A stretch of 64,000 bases of DNA from Wuchereria bancrofti (lineage: Eukaryota > Nematoda > Chromadorea > Rhabditida > Onchocercidae), in assembly GCA_005281725.1 (NCBI GenBank), contig SSBO01000003.1, forward strand, positions 7,414,575-7,478,574, in the 5' to 3' direction. Positions 1 to 13,173 of this stretch are shown one piece after another. Within the stretch, counting starts at the first letter, position 1; the number at the start of each line of letters is the position of its first letter. The notes beneath the pieces were generated by a model. It ran no database searches. It saw only the letters and a program-made list of their open reading frames with translations, and was not told where the DNA came from. The position numbers were made by a program, and so were the translations under genes.

Positions 1-57
1 AAAAAAAAAAGTTTTTCATTTGTTTTGCTTTGCAAAGTCATAATTGCTTTCTTTGTT

Positions 58-228
58 ACGTAATAACAAAGAAAATAAATTACCATACAAACTAAATTAT
101 CTGAGGATTGAAGTTAATTTGTGAATTGCAAATTAAGCTCAGCAAAGATTGGTTCAAACATTTGATCATATGTTTGTAAGCAATGACGACAACAGTGACA
201 TTATGATTAGCAGTTGCCATGTCAGTTG
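58..228 (+). repeat. Direct repeat copy A1, upstream of receptor gene
   Basis: This stretch, about 215 bases upstream of the receptor start codon, is matched by copy A2 at 2800-2962. Shared blocks include AAGAAAATAAATT, TGAGGATTGA, CATTTGATC and AAGCAATGACGACA. Its place just upstream of the gene suggests a promoter copy left by tandem duplication. Confidence 0.8.
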
Positions 229-443
229 TTAAAAAGTTGCATAAGAATGGAAATCTCATTTTGCGCTTAGATTACAGCTTCTTCTTAAATATCAATGCAC
301 TGTCATCATAATCGACCATATTTACTAATTCGGAATTTGAACTCGCAGTTTTCAGTAGCTTGTATTCCAGGCATTCCAATTGAAAATTTTCCTTTCCATC
401 TTGTTGAAATTTATAATGCAAACGAAAATCATCAATTGACGAA

Positions 444-2555
444 ATGGGGGTTTGTTTATACTATACAATTGTATTATTGCTGATATTACCTTCAATTTGT
501 TTGGAAAAAAATACGACAGATGTGGCTCACATAAGAGGTGATAATCATAAGGTTATTAAATACATAGCAATTCTACTTTTTATTGTCTTCTTGCTGTACG
601 GTATTATTAGCAACATACTGTTGGTTGTCGTATTCTTTCGCAAAGACAATCACTACAGTCGAGAATTTATTGTCATTGCGTCACAGTTGATTATTTCCAA
701 TTTCATGGCTTTTATCCCACAAATAGTTGTTGTACTGCCTGAAATATTAAAAACTAAAAGCAGTTCATATGGTAAGTTATTTTATTTGTATATCACTTTT
801 TATTTGCAGATACCATTTACTTTGTTTCATTCAGCTGAATATTGCTTTAAGTATTTTTTTTTTTTCTTCATAATAGTGTTATGAAGAAGAAAGGATTATT
901 CCTAATGAAACCTGGTAAATATACTTGATTTCTAAATTGAGTTGCAAAATAGTTCAAGAATGTGACACCATTGTAATCATTTCGGCCACTTTCCTGGTGA
1001 GACAGAGGCTGAAACTTTCATTCCTTATTAGCAATAAATGAGATATACGGTTTCCGTGTTACATAAGTTATGTCAAATGACTTCAAATTCAATTTTTACC
1101 AGAAATTTGATACAATATATCAAAATTTGTGCTTTATAGCGCTTTAAACAAGAACCTTTTTGTGAGAAGTATTTTCGAATCACTACAGAGAAAAAATTTT
1201 TCGTTAGATACATAATTTGTTTTCAGAAACGACATGGACCAATCGTGCATTCTCAAATTTTGCCACTTTCCCATTCTTTTCCATACTCAATTTTTCATTT
1301 CTGTTGACAATGAATCGCTTTGTGGCACTAATTTTACCAAAATACTACTCTATTTTCCAATCAGCGAAGCTGTACATGTTAATCTTTCTTGTGTGGTTGT
1401 CAACTTTGGGTATGATTCATTGATACTTCTTACACTTTCAAGAGAACTTCCGAACAAACTGTCATCTTTCTAGAACACGCTGACTTATAATTTTTTCTTG
1501 TTTCGTTATCGTTTATAAATTATATCGAGTGATCACCAGTAGTGAGTTCAACTTATACCAGAACCAGGAATTCAAAATTTTGGAACGATAATTTTCAAAC
1601 TTGCGCTTTATGACACTTTAAACTAAATTGCAGTGGCATCTTACAAACTTGTCAGCAGCTTAATTTACTCCAAATTTTCAGCGTTCACATATGCCGGTTT
1701 TTATTTCTGCACCACAGAATTCTTTGCTTGGAAATTAAGCTGGGAAGGAGATTGTGAAAAATCAAATAGAATAGCAAAGACTTGGTGGAGGTATTCCTCA
1801 TAATGTCATTTTATTCAGTTTTTGATAAATACTCCAAATAATAGCTCAAAAGATTCAGTGCTAACTAAAAATTTCCAATGATTTTCCATTCTTCACCGTT
1901 TCAGTAAATTTTAGTTGTGCTTGAAATAATGTTTGTTATCATATCTTAGGATACGTTTTTTTTGGGCACTATTCGTACCAAATGCAATGTTTGTCATATA
2001 TCTTACGATATTTTGCAGTGTACGCCATAGGCGTCAAAGTATGTTCCATTAAATAGTTCCTTTCATTCCTTAAAAATAAGATCTACTGCATATCTTAAAT
2101 TTACTTTCGAAACACTGCCATAAAATTCATTAAATTCTTAATATTTATTATTAAATTATTAAATTGACCTTCATTATTAAATGTGTTTAGGAATAACAAT
2201 GTTGTGTGGCGAACATGGAACAATGAAAAATTATCATTATGAATGGTCGGTGTTATTTCAGGCTGTGTGGAATTGTGGTATATTGGAAACCGGAAGTATT
2301 ATTTTTAATTTTTTACCATCAACTTTGATTAAAAATTTCGGCGAAGCAGCTCGTATTCCATCAAAGATTTTCATAAATTGCTGTTTCATTTTCATTTACG
2401 CTATGTTGCCTACTGTTCATTTTATTTATAATACGGAAGCACGTAATGTCACAAAACATTATTTGTATCATTTGTTGCATTTGAGAATTGATACATTGAA
2501 AAAAACAAAGCCATTATTCAAGGTGTTAGGAAACATCCCGAAATGTGATGGGTAG
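444..2555 (+). CDS. Nematode seven-transmembrane GPCR, chemoreceptor-like (Srx-type suspected)
   Basis: Five exons join in phase: 444-771, 1227-1409, 1682-1790, 1950-2038 and 2191-2555, giving 357 aa. All introns are GT-AG with T-rich acceptors. Seven hydrophobic segments can be placed: about residues 37-65, 74-98, 118-145, 155-180, 208-230, 250-272 and 285-310. An NRF motif at the end of segment 3 (residues 139-141) stands where rhodopsin-like receptors have DRY, followed by a P-K-Y-Y loop as in nematode chemosensory receptors; SN in segment 1 resembles the conserved GN. An N-glycosylation site (NTT) lies in the short extracellular N-terminus. The first ATG of the exon is used as start. Receptors of this kind act in sensory neuron membranes. 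The family assignment to Srx is from overall look, not a search; the exon structure is well supported. A diverged copy lies at 6.3-7.1 kb. Confidence 0.75.
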
Positions 2556-2799
2556 AAGTGACCTGAAGTAGGAAAATTTATTCTTTCAAATATCTCTGGT
2601 AAATTTTTGAAAATCAAAATTTGACACACTTATAACTTGAAACTATTCTTGAACACATTATTTTAAAAGCTTCAAGTTATTTACCATTATTTACCAGTAT
2701 GTATCTTTATTTTCTTTTACGCTAATTGTTTCCAACTAATTTGTATCCCTTTTCTTTTCAATTTATTTGTTTTCCAATTTATTTTGCTTTATATCCAAA

Positions 2800-2962
2800 A
2801 CGAAGAAAATAAATTGCCATGCAAACTAAGTTAGGTGAGGATTGAGTTTAATTTATAAGTCACAAATTAAACTCAGAAAAGATTGATCCAAGCATTTGAT
2901 CCTGTGTTTGCAAGCAATGACGACAGTGGTGACGTCATCACTGGCAGTTTCCATAGTAATCG
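2800..2962 (+). repeat. Direct repeat copy A2, downstream of receptor gene
   Basis: Roughly 80 percent identical to A1 by eye, same orientation, 2.74 kb away, starting about 245 bases after the receptor stop codon. It carries a perfect CRE-type TGACGTCA at 2930-2937, where A1 reads TGACATTA. No open receptor exon follows it directly, so it may mark the promoter of a lost paralogue. Confidence 0.8.
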
Positions 2963-5900
2963 AGATTGCACGGGTAAAGCATACGGTAAATTTGCTTAAC
3001 TTAATTCAGTTAGCTTTAACCGGAAAAGTTACAATTAAATGAACTTGCATGACCATTTGTGTATGTTAAGAATGTCTAAATTTTTCTGATTCATGTTCAA
3101 TTTCAATAATAAATGCTTTGTAAAACCGTTTAAACAGAAATTATCGAACTAGATCAAATGACGATTAGACTTTTAAACTTCATGACTATGATGATGATGG
3201 CACGCACTCATTACTCAAATAAAATCATTTAAGCACACGTTTCAGTTCCTTTTTTTAACACTGATAGTTTCAGCTGTCTATTATATCGGAATGAAATTTC
3301 CACCCAAATAATCCCAACATCGACGATATTTTCATAATTGTGCGTTATCCTGGATATATCGTCCTCATTCATTGTCCCCTCAACCAAACAGCAATGGCCA
3401 CAACAAAATCACGTAAGTAAAAAGGATCCCTCATAAATCCTCGACAACTTATCACTGCATGATAGAGGCATGAATATAAAATATAAATTGTAATGATTTC
3501 TTCAGCGATTTTTCACAAGATTTCTCATTAATTTTGCAAACGTAGCAAATTTTCTCGATATTTTTGTCAGTCCGAAATAGAAAATACGTGAAAATTTGCT
3601 GCGAAATATCTGTGATCATGAAATGGAACATGCTGTTCACTTCTTGGTTCTGTGAAGCAGTATTAAAAAAAATTTTCACTTTAAGCCTAGTAAAAAGAAA
3701 TTCACGTTTCAGAGATTCTTCGGCAAAACATGAGACAAGGTGCAATGTCGAAAAAACTAAATTATAATAATTTGAACATCCCTCAAATTAACATAAGATT
3801 GTTTTAATTTTATATTTAGATAAGAAATTATTTATTCAACACTCATCTTCCAAGTGTAGCTGAACTCATTGCATTGTTTAGAATGTTACACTGTGTTAAC
3901 AAAGAATATTTGCATTGCTCAATATGCTGAAAAATTTCAACCTGACATCCAACTCAACTGCTGAAAGTTTGTAGTTTCTTGTTAAAGTTTATTTTTTTAA
4001 ACTGTCTCGTCGCAATGTCGAAATATTGTAAAAATCCTCCAATCTAACAGTTACTTCGAGCAAATGACAATACAATGAGCAGGGACAGCTGATTATTCAC
4101 CGTAATCATACTCTTCGTTGTAAGCCAGTGCCCACTACATAAACAGTTAATTAACCCACTGTCTGAATAGGTTTTCAGGACAGCAAGTTTTAACTCAGCT
4201 GATCTCACTTATTCATTCAGTTTTCTTCATCCTTTATTCTTCAAATTTGATTATTTCTTCCGCTTTATCCCATACTCCACGAAATTATCAGTATACAGTG
4301 GCGATCCGAAATATTGGAAACTGTCATCAATTTCTCTCTGATAGCAGCAAGTACTGAGAGCCTCTTTGGTTCTTTTCTTAACATCTCAAACTTGAGTAAT
4401 TAAACCCTTATTCTGATAGAATGGTTCATACAATAATGAACTCAGCAATTAGAATTCCAATAAGACAATTTTAATGATATCAATAATAAAAAAGGAAAGC
4501 TCAAACTACCAGATACCATTCCAACAACTGATCCAGCCTAAACGACTTTACAATATGAATTTGATGGGTATCACCGTACTCTTTAAGAAGTGAGAAGGCA
4601 TAGAGCCGTTATACACGAAATTGCGTCTTCAGAATGCGCACAATGGTATAGCACTTTTTGCTTAGGGCAGTGTAAAATGATGAAACATTATGTATGTGAC
4701 TTAAATCAATGAATATGTCTTACTTTAACAAAGGAGATTACTGTTTCTTTGTTTTCACAGGCGATATCGGCAACAGAGATAATGCTGTATCAGTTTCAAG
4801 TCGGCAGCTCATCTCTCAGATATCCACAAATTAAATTAATTGTGTCTCAAATGAGATGATCTATTAGCCATAGGAGGTTATAATATCAGAAAGAACTATG
4901 ATGTCATAAGAAAGAATTCAAAAATCAAATGTGGTATATTTTTTTTTTTATAAAAAACTTTACAGTGAACTGTACTCGGTCAAAAGAAAAGATCGAGATT
5001 GGAAAATAATCATTGATGCCGCGAAACTCGAAATAAGCATCTTTAAATAACTTACAAAATACATTAAATAAAATTGGACTACACCTATAAAACCAAAGAT
5101 TATCTTATTTCGTGTATGAAATCATTCATCTTGTATTTATTTTTCAAATAGATTGTTTACACGGTATCAGCCTCTTCTTATTTAGTTTACCTCATAAGTG
5201 AAAAGGATGAAAAATTATGGGATACATTAGGATACAATGAGTGGCCAAAATTGGTAAAGGAGTTATTTCGATTCACTGTAATCTTAAATGAAACAAAAAT
5301 TCATATTTTCAATGATAAAACAAATACAACATACGCTGCAGCATTGCATACGCAAGAGTGAGGGAAACATTTTTGGCCTTTGCCAAACTTCGCATTGTAA
5401 TGAAAGGTATGATAATATTCCGATATGAATTATTCGAAATATTTGTCGGAATAAGGGCTGTTTAGTTTGTAGCAAAACAACTAGAAAACTTCATACTTTA
5501 TGGTCGGGTTCTCAATGTGCGTTACATTCATACAAAATTATTTCCGACTGTCATGAATTTCGAATCGTGAGCCTCAAATTAAACAAAGTAAAATAATGTA
5601 AAAATCATTCAAATTGTAAGTAAATGTTAGCAGTATTAAGAACCATTTAACCAATTTCCCATTCCTTAAGCTATTTTCTCATTGTTTTTTTTTGTTTACA
5701 TATTAATTCCTTTATCTGAGAGGATCTATCAAATATTGTAAACCACTCTTACAATATCCTAACATTTACATATATATACTCTTGTAGATAGATCATGCTC
5801 CTTTTTTGCAATAACGACAAATCTCTGCTACCACGAAGCCACGTCTTCCACAATCTTTTCTGACATGATATCGTATTGTAAAACCGTATTCGGTAAATAA

Positions 5901-6290
5901 ATTATTATAATGACTTTTGGTTTTTCTGCACTATTAATATCTATTAACAACTTATTCCACGATCAGAAGATAATCTCTTCTAAAAAAATTCATTAACCTT
6001 AGTAAATATTCATCTCCACATCGACTACTACCAATTTTTGTACAAAATCGAGCTGAGGAAATAAGGAAAGCGAAAATTTCATTTCGTTATATTCCCCATC
6101 GAACACAATCCAGCTGATGTGACTAACTAAGGGACCTTCATCTAAAAGGTTAAAAATTATGAACTGTAGTGGAAAAGACTTGAATTTCTGAATTTTTGCT
6201 CTGTTTTGCTCTTGTTTGGGACATTTCAAAGCTTCAAAATCGTTTACCAAACGTATTAGCAATTTGTCCATATAAAGATTAAAATTTTAG
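2963..6290. other. Non-coding stretch between receptor gene and its decayed copy
   Basis: No convincing exon was found on either strand. A short ATG followed by a good donor (around 3392-3411) is isolated. The single-frame ORFs here (3.5-3.8 kb, 5.3-5.5 kb and 6.0-6.3 kb) are AT-biased, lack recognisable motifs and look like chance. Remnants of receptor exons 1 and 2 were looked for and not recognised. Confidence 0.5.
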
Positions 6291-7105
6291 CGGACACAAT
6301 GATCAGTTCGTATCATTGCGCTTGCGATGTGAGTTGGGCAACAGACTGTACAAAGTTAAAAAAAGTAGGAAAAACTTGGCGAAGATTATCTCTTAATGCC
6401 ATTTTATTCGATTTCAATAAATTTCAAATTTAGGTTCCAAATCAAGAATTGAAAAATCTTACATTCACACTACCTCAAAATATTCTTCTATATATTTAAA
6501 ATTTAATACTGGCCAGTTTAGTATTTACCAACAATGCCTATGTTGCATTAACCTATTCTCATTTCTTTACCATTACAGTAAGTTTCAGTTGGCTTTAAAA
6601 CATTTTTAGTGATTTGTTATACTTTAAGTGGCCATTTATTCATAGTGAATGCAATGTCCATTATGCATATCGCGATACTCTACAGTATACATTGCAAATA
6701 TCCTTTCATAAGATTTAGCAATCAAAATTCATATCAGGAAATTGTTTCACTCCTGAATAATAAGACTAAAAAAAATCTATTTACTGTATCAGAATTAGTT
6801 TTTAAAAATTTGGCATGGAATTTGTTAAATTCTTGAACTCTCATTTTCAACTTAACTTATTTCAAACTTATGAATTATGTTTAGAAACCACAATATTGTA
6901 TATTGAACAAAGAACGAATGCACTGAAAATTTATAATTGTGAATGATGCTAATTCAGCTTGCATGAAATTGTGATATTTTGTAAACTTGAATTATTGTAT
7001 TTAACTTTCTATCATCAATTTTGATTAAGATTTTTGACAAAACAGTTCATATTCCATCAAAAATTTTCGTAAATCGCTATTTCATTTACACCTAATTTTG
7101 AAAAT
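6291..7105 (+). pseudogene. Decayed partial copy of the 7TM receptor (exons 3-5)
   Basis: Three blocks match exons 3, 4 and 5 of the gene at 444-2555, in order and at similar spacing. The exon-3-like block (6291-6384) is still open, 15 nt shorter than its counterpart, and keeps the S-W-x-x-x-D-C core and the K-T-W-x-R end, but its donor reads AT instead of GT. The exon-4-like block (about 6610-6710) keeps V-N-A-M but has small indels. The exon-5-like block (about 6890-7105) has a TGA at 6944-6946 where the intact gene has TGG, plus more stops, and retains a block matching ATTCCATCAAA-ATTTTC. Intron sequence after exon 3 is also similar, so this came from DNA duplication, not retroposition. 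Confidence 0.75.
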
Positions 7106-8349
7106 TGAACAACTAAAAAATGAACTCTATAACAGCTACAGAAATATAGTAGGTAATAATAGTCTAAAGCATAAAATTGTATCTTTGGAAACATTTTCTG
7201 CAATATTTTTGGCAACCAAAGCACCAGCTACAATCATGGATTGAAATTTTTGTCGAAAACATTTGTGAAATTGAATTTGATGAGTTTACAGAAAAAATTT
7301 TTTTACACAAAGTAAAATTAAATAATATTACATTAAATCATATAATTATTTATTTATTTTTTCCAATGAGACATTAATATAGGCTTATCTAACTCTTTTT
7401 AATTTTTTTTCAAAATTTTCAAATTTGTTTCAACATTTTAATTTTAACTATTAAATTTAAAATCGCTGAAAGAAATGTATATCTGATAATTGATTTTTAT
7501 ATTGTATATTGATCTTCTACAAATAACTTATGAAACTGGCATTCAAATTTAATCATTGCAATTCAAACTTTCTTTAATCAACGACAAATAAACTAAGTAA
7601 TGCAGGAAAAGAAGGCAAATAATGTCAGGAAAAAAAGCTTCAGCATTATATTAAAACTATCGAAAAGTACATTTCACTCCTCTTAATTTAAACAAGAAAC
7701 AATTTTGTTTACATTAATTTACTGGAGGAGAATTTTCGGGTTCCTTTAGCAATACAGAAACTTAAGTCGAAATAAAAATGCATCGAATTAACAATTGTGA
7801 TATTTAATGGCAAAGAATCATGAAGTCTTTAAAGAACTAAATTTTTAAACACACATAAATCATTTGAACAAGAAATGAAAAAATCTAAGTCGAAATAAAA
7901 ATGTAACGGTAAATATGAAAAAAAAAACGAATGAATAAACATTAACAGTTAATAATGAAATAAAAACACGTTATTGTTACAGCACGCGAATAAAAATTGG
8001 ATATAACTTAAAATATGCAACATATTTAGTATTTCATTCAATTTCGTTTATTTATCAATAAATTGATATAATTTATTTCTAATAAATTAATATAACAAGA
8101 CAGAGAACTTAAAAGGATTTAAAGCATTGTTAAACAGCTTAAACATACATTTTTCAAATTTCTAGATAATCGAATAATTGATAAATTGTAAATCCTAATT
8201 TTTAATGAGTAACATACTGTCACTAATTGCTATTGGTGGTTTGCGCCGGCGTGAAAAATCAAATCCTCACAATTTATCCATACGATTTCTTTTGTTGATC
8301 ATTTATATAAGTTTAATAATCAAAAGATTACTTGTAGTTCGAAGCTAAA
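7106..8349. other. AT-rich intergenic stretch
   Basis: Nothing codes here convincingly. An 18-base direct repeat containing AAGTCGAAATAAAAATG occurs near 7766 and again near 7887. A slightly GC-richer patch near 8230-8255 precedes a possible first exon. Confidence 0.45.
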
Positions 8350-8408
8350 ATGGAGGATAACAAGCTGGATGAGGTGCTAAAAGATTTGAATAGCAAAAAA
8401 ATCTTTCA
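8350..8408 (+). CDS. Possible orphan first exon, unknown gene
   Basis: ATG in a good context (CTAAAATGG) opens 19 codons rich in charged residues (starts MEDNKLDEVLKDLN) and reaches a plausible donor, GTAATT, at 8409, leaving phase 2. Read on without splicing it stops at once. GC is higher than the surroundings. No matching downstream exon was found: the next real exon on this strand, at 16871, needs a phase-0 donor, so it cannot join directly. It may be a 5' exon whose partners were missed, or chance. Confidence 0.3.
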
Positions 8409-10389
8409 GTAATTATTTACTTTAATATTCATATTTTTTCTATATATATTTCATTATTGTTGTTAAATAATTAAAAAAAGAAGGAGATAAAAACATTTTT
8501 AGCACTTAAATATCTCGTTAAAATGTTATTTTGAAATAACAAAATAAAAAAAAATTGGAATAACGAAGGAAAAAAAAGCAATTTTAAACTTCAGTGATTG
8601 CCTTTTTATTGACTTCATAAGTAATTTTTAACTGTCTTGCAGGAACTATGGATTGTATTCAGTTCTATTAGTTATAACAAAGTTTTTTTCAGTTTCACTG
8701 AAAATTTTGTAGAAAATAGGGATTTAAATGTATCGAGAATACACGGGATAATTTGTTCTACAGTTGGAGTTATCTAAGAAGAGAGATGTTTAACTTAAGA
8801 AGAATTAAGTTAATATTAATTAAGTTAATATGTAAAGAATTCTATATATGGCGTACACATTTGAAATTGAATGTTAGAAGGCCATTAAGTTTAATACCAT
8901 ACTTCCTTGCTGGAAAAAAAGCATTGATGTGACATTCATCACTAAAGTGATTTTGGTTAAGATTTATTAATATCGTCTTTAAAAGTTTATTCATTAAAAG
9001 ATAAAAAAATTGTAAAAGATCTGTTGTTGAAAAATAACACAAATCCGAAGTATTACTGAAGACATTTGTGGAATACAACGGATAAAATTATGCAGTAGTA
9101 AAGAGGAAATCGTAAATCTCAAAAACTTTTAAGTGGTACTGTTCTCTTGTATGAAATTATTCTGCAGGTACTGGACAGGAATCAGAAATCACAAAATCCT
9201 TTTAGCGTAGTTTTCTGTTTTTCCAATTATCATGTTTTGAGCATTATAAGCATTTGAGCATTATGAGTCATATTTAACTTAAAAAAAATACTGTATATCT
9301 TAAAAAAAGGTATTCATACGTGCGTATCATAACAAAAACTATTCATAAGGTATTTCAAAGTTAAATTTCCTTACATTTCCTTAAGCACAATTTTTTCCTC
9401 TGTTATTAAAAGATCCTTCACAACTGCAACTAAGCACTAAAATCTATTTAGATTTTCGTTCCTACCAATTTTCTTGTTTTTTTGATTTCACAAATGTGAA
9501 AAGTAGTTTTTTAAGAAATATCCGTGTTTAGATGAAATTGCGATCACTTGAAACATCAGTAGAATGAAATTAAGTACATAATTTTACTGCGAAAAGTACT
9601 GAGACGAATCGAACTTAGGTTTGCTGTCGCTAAAGACTGACCAAGACAACAATTTTAATTCCTTACATAGTGGATATTAGCTTATAACAAAGATTACAGT
9701 GAGTAAAGAGCTACCACTCTTGAATGATTTTTACCCTTTATAGAGTAAGGGTTAGAATGACTTAAGACATTGCAAGTAAATTCGGCTTGTAACAGAGAAA
9801 GTTAATTTAGCAAAGAGTTTAAAATCTTTTAGCAATCGAATATAAGTTTAATTGTCAGAGTGGAAGATTTTAACAATGAAATTGAGATCAATTTACAACA
9901 TATTAAGCAATAATAAATGCAACATTCTAAGCAATACACACGCACAGGCACACTTAGTTAGAAGTAGAAGATGAATATTTCATTTCTTACTTGAGGTATA
10001 AAGTTGAAATGGCTTCATGTTTGCTTAAGGGGTATTCAAATAAGACAACTTTTAGTTAACAAATTTCTATCTTATAAATTTAATACAAAATTATTTTGAC
10101 GTATTATAAATTATTTCAGCTTTTGTAATGCATTTAAAGGTGTCATGATGCATTTGAAATTGCTAATTCCTTCCGCTAAATGTTCAAATGAGTAGTTGAA
10201 CAAAATTAAAAAGCATGCTTAATATATAGTTTATTTATGGGTGTATTTTCATAGGTATAGTTTAATATTTTCTGAATGTTCATGAAGACAATATTCTGAA
10301 AAATGATAAAACCTAATAGTCTTAGTCTTATCATTTTAACAGTTTATGCTGTGAATGCACTGTTAGACATTATCCGATTGATCTTTTGA

Positions 10390-10452
10390 AATCACATAAA
10401 AGCATAAAGAGCATAAAAGAGCATAAAAGCATAAAAGAGAGCATAAAAGCAA
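10390..10452. repeat. Short GCATAAA-type tandem repeat
   Basis: Six to seven imperfect copies of a GCATAAAAGA-like unit of 8-12 bases. It gives the antisense strand a spurious leucine/cysteine-rich ORF. Confidence 0.7.
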
Positions 10453-13110
10453 AAAATGAAATTGCACGAAAAGTCGTAATAGTAATGCAAAAATTAGCGA
10501 CACTTTCTTTAGAACAAAGAAAAAAGAATAATTGACTTTGCTCTTTCCCATCTTTGCATTTTCAATTTGCAACCATACCTTTTTAAGACCTGTTTATCAG
10601 GATTATATATTCATATTATAAAATACGGTGGTAACTCAAGTTAGCGTTCAAACTATTATGATCTTTTCACTACTTAATTAATTCTAAGACATTAAATTCG
10701 AAAAGTTTAATTGTAAAATATTGAGGCCTAATATTTCAGCTTAAATTTTCATTAGAAAATCTTCAAAATTAGTTGATAGCAAAGGGACTAAGGAAATGCG
10801 TTGTTGTAAATTTGGATTCTCCCACTATTTTAATGAATTCTATCATTAGTTTAATTAAATTCAAGCATATGGTTGTCTTTATAATACTGGTTGTATAATA
10901 TATTTGTCATTTCATTCAACACTTCTAATTTTAATATAAGTAAGAATTTTGAAATCAACTGGGAATAAATTATAGAATAATGATTTATGGTGAATTAAAT
11001 ACAAGCTAGAGTATATGTAGTATCGAAGTCCTGAACTTAGTTTTAGAAAATTTTAAATTGTAAGCAAATTCAGAACCAAAGAAAAATAATTTGTTTATCA
11101 TTTTAGAAAAAATGTAAGTTTGTTCTGTTTCTGAGATTGGCATCAAGTCAAATAAATATTTAATGATATCGTTGAAACTTTATATGCATTTTCAAATGAC
11201 ATATTTGACATTTTTACATATGTCCGCCTCTATCTGTTGGACTTTTATTTGAATATTAGCAATGTGATCTTCTCCTCTCTAATAATTTTCAAATTTTCTC
11301 TTAAACCATAGTTTTCTGGAATTAAAATTTCAACTTCTTAAAATAATTGAAAATTGCTTAACTTACTTCCAAGAATAACGACCTGTGACTCATTACTAAT
11401 GTTTTCTTACATTAGTTCATTGTTAAAGACAATAGGTAACTTCCAACTTGCATCTTTTCGTAAATGAATTTAGTAATGGGTTTTCAATCAACAAAACTGC
11501 AATTGCTTGTTGTTGCGAATGACCTTTTAATTGTCGATGAGAATTTACAATGAAAAAAAAAATTTTTTTTCTTTAAATATTAGCTGAATTTTGACAACTG
11601 TCAATGAATGATACACAGAGTTAGCCAAATTTTATCGATGTGTTATTAGCAGGAGATGTGTTTTTGTTAAATGTAAAGAGCTATGATATGCACCACTGCT
11701 TTTTGCTATCAGTTCATATCACTTAGATTTATCACCATCATTCTTGTTGGTTATATCAACATCTACCATTTCAGAACGATCAAAATCAGTTATCAAATTT
11801 CCTGCAAAATCAACAATATTATCTTTCCAAAAGAGGGTTTTTGTTATTTCAAATGCATTCACATAATATGCTTTATTTATGCATAATTATTTAAATTTCA
11901 TTAAATTTCAAATTTACTCCATTCAGTCAATCAACGAAACTGCTTACAATGATTGGAACTATCAATGAAATGAAGTTCGTAGCATCGCAATAGCTTTGTA
12001 ATAGTTTCAACATTTCAAATTAAAAATAAATTTTCCTCACACTTAAATGTACTTTTTTGTTTCATCAATTTGACAGCGAATCATAAAATGCTTTTATGAT
12101 ATAAAAAATTATTTACCATACCTATTGCTTGCCAGGAAGAAAGTTCAATAATACCTTTTGCCACATTTGATAGATTTATTTTCTGCATTATTTAACAAAC
12201 AAAATCTTTGTTGATATGATTTTCAAAAAAAAAGAAAGAGAAAAAATAAATTACATCTGTTTCCATGAAAAATTCATTTAACGTTGTCATTCATAAAAAT
12301 GCTCAGTCACATGTATCAATCAAATGATACTACTGGTATGTAATAAAGTTTCGGATGCTCAAAGACTCAAAAACTATTTAAATCTTTTCAAAAAAAATTT
12401 TCTATTTTATAGGTACGTAAAAGAAAATTTTAGATAACAGAAAGACTGCAAGCAATGGAAAACTATTCACATTATAATAAAATGCTACTTGAATATACAA
12501 ATGTTTTGAATTTCAAATTTCAAATTGGAATTGTTTTAACCGAGCAATTAGAAGCATAACATTGCTATGATTTTTATTATTACATTTGAATAGTGTCACG
12601 ATTTCCAATTTTTAACAAATTCGTACAGTCATATTCTTCATTTTCTCATTTTATAATTTCAAATTGGACGTATATAACTAAAGTGAAAAGACCGTTAACA
12701 TTCATCTAAAATAAAATCCAAAAAAGCAAATTTAAATTTGATCCAAATTTCCTGCACAACTATCTCACACTCATCTTCACCTTACAATACCTATGACTTC
12801 CATACTTTGAGCAAGAAAAGCAACATCTGTTCGGTATCATCCTTAAGACAGCACTTCACCGCCATAGCACTTCTCCACCACACATCAATAGCGTCAATGG
12901 AATGACTGTGACGTCACTCAGCTGTTCGGTTAATTGCGCCTAGGCTTGATTTTCAAAAGATACATTTAGCCTCGCTTTGTTCCCATTCTTTTTGACTCTT
13001 TCATGTTTTTCCTTCATTTTGCTTCATCCTTTCATTCATCTTTTTTTCTCTTAATATCATCTGATTCTATTTTTATTTCTCTACTTACATAATTATGTCA
13101 CAACACGTGT

Positions 13111-13133
13111 CACACACACACATACACATACAC

Positions 13134-13171
<38 letters not shown>
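13111..13171. repeat. CA-repeat microsatellite
   Basis: Interrupted (CA)n with CATA and CG interruptions, then about 30 bases of pure CA. Confidence 0.95.

Positions 13172-13173
<2 letters not shown>

Noticed and set aside
295..483. ORF of 62 codons overlapping the receptor start
   Set aside because: It is in another frame, ends inside exon 1 and has no features; the receptor frame has seven membrane segments.
9595..9655. tRNA-like T-arm on the minus strand (GTTCGATTC)
   Set aside because: No D-arm, anticodon stem or matching acceptor stem could be built around it.
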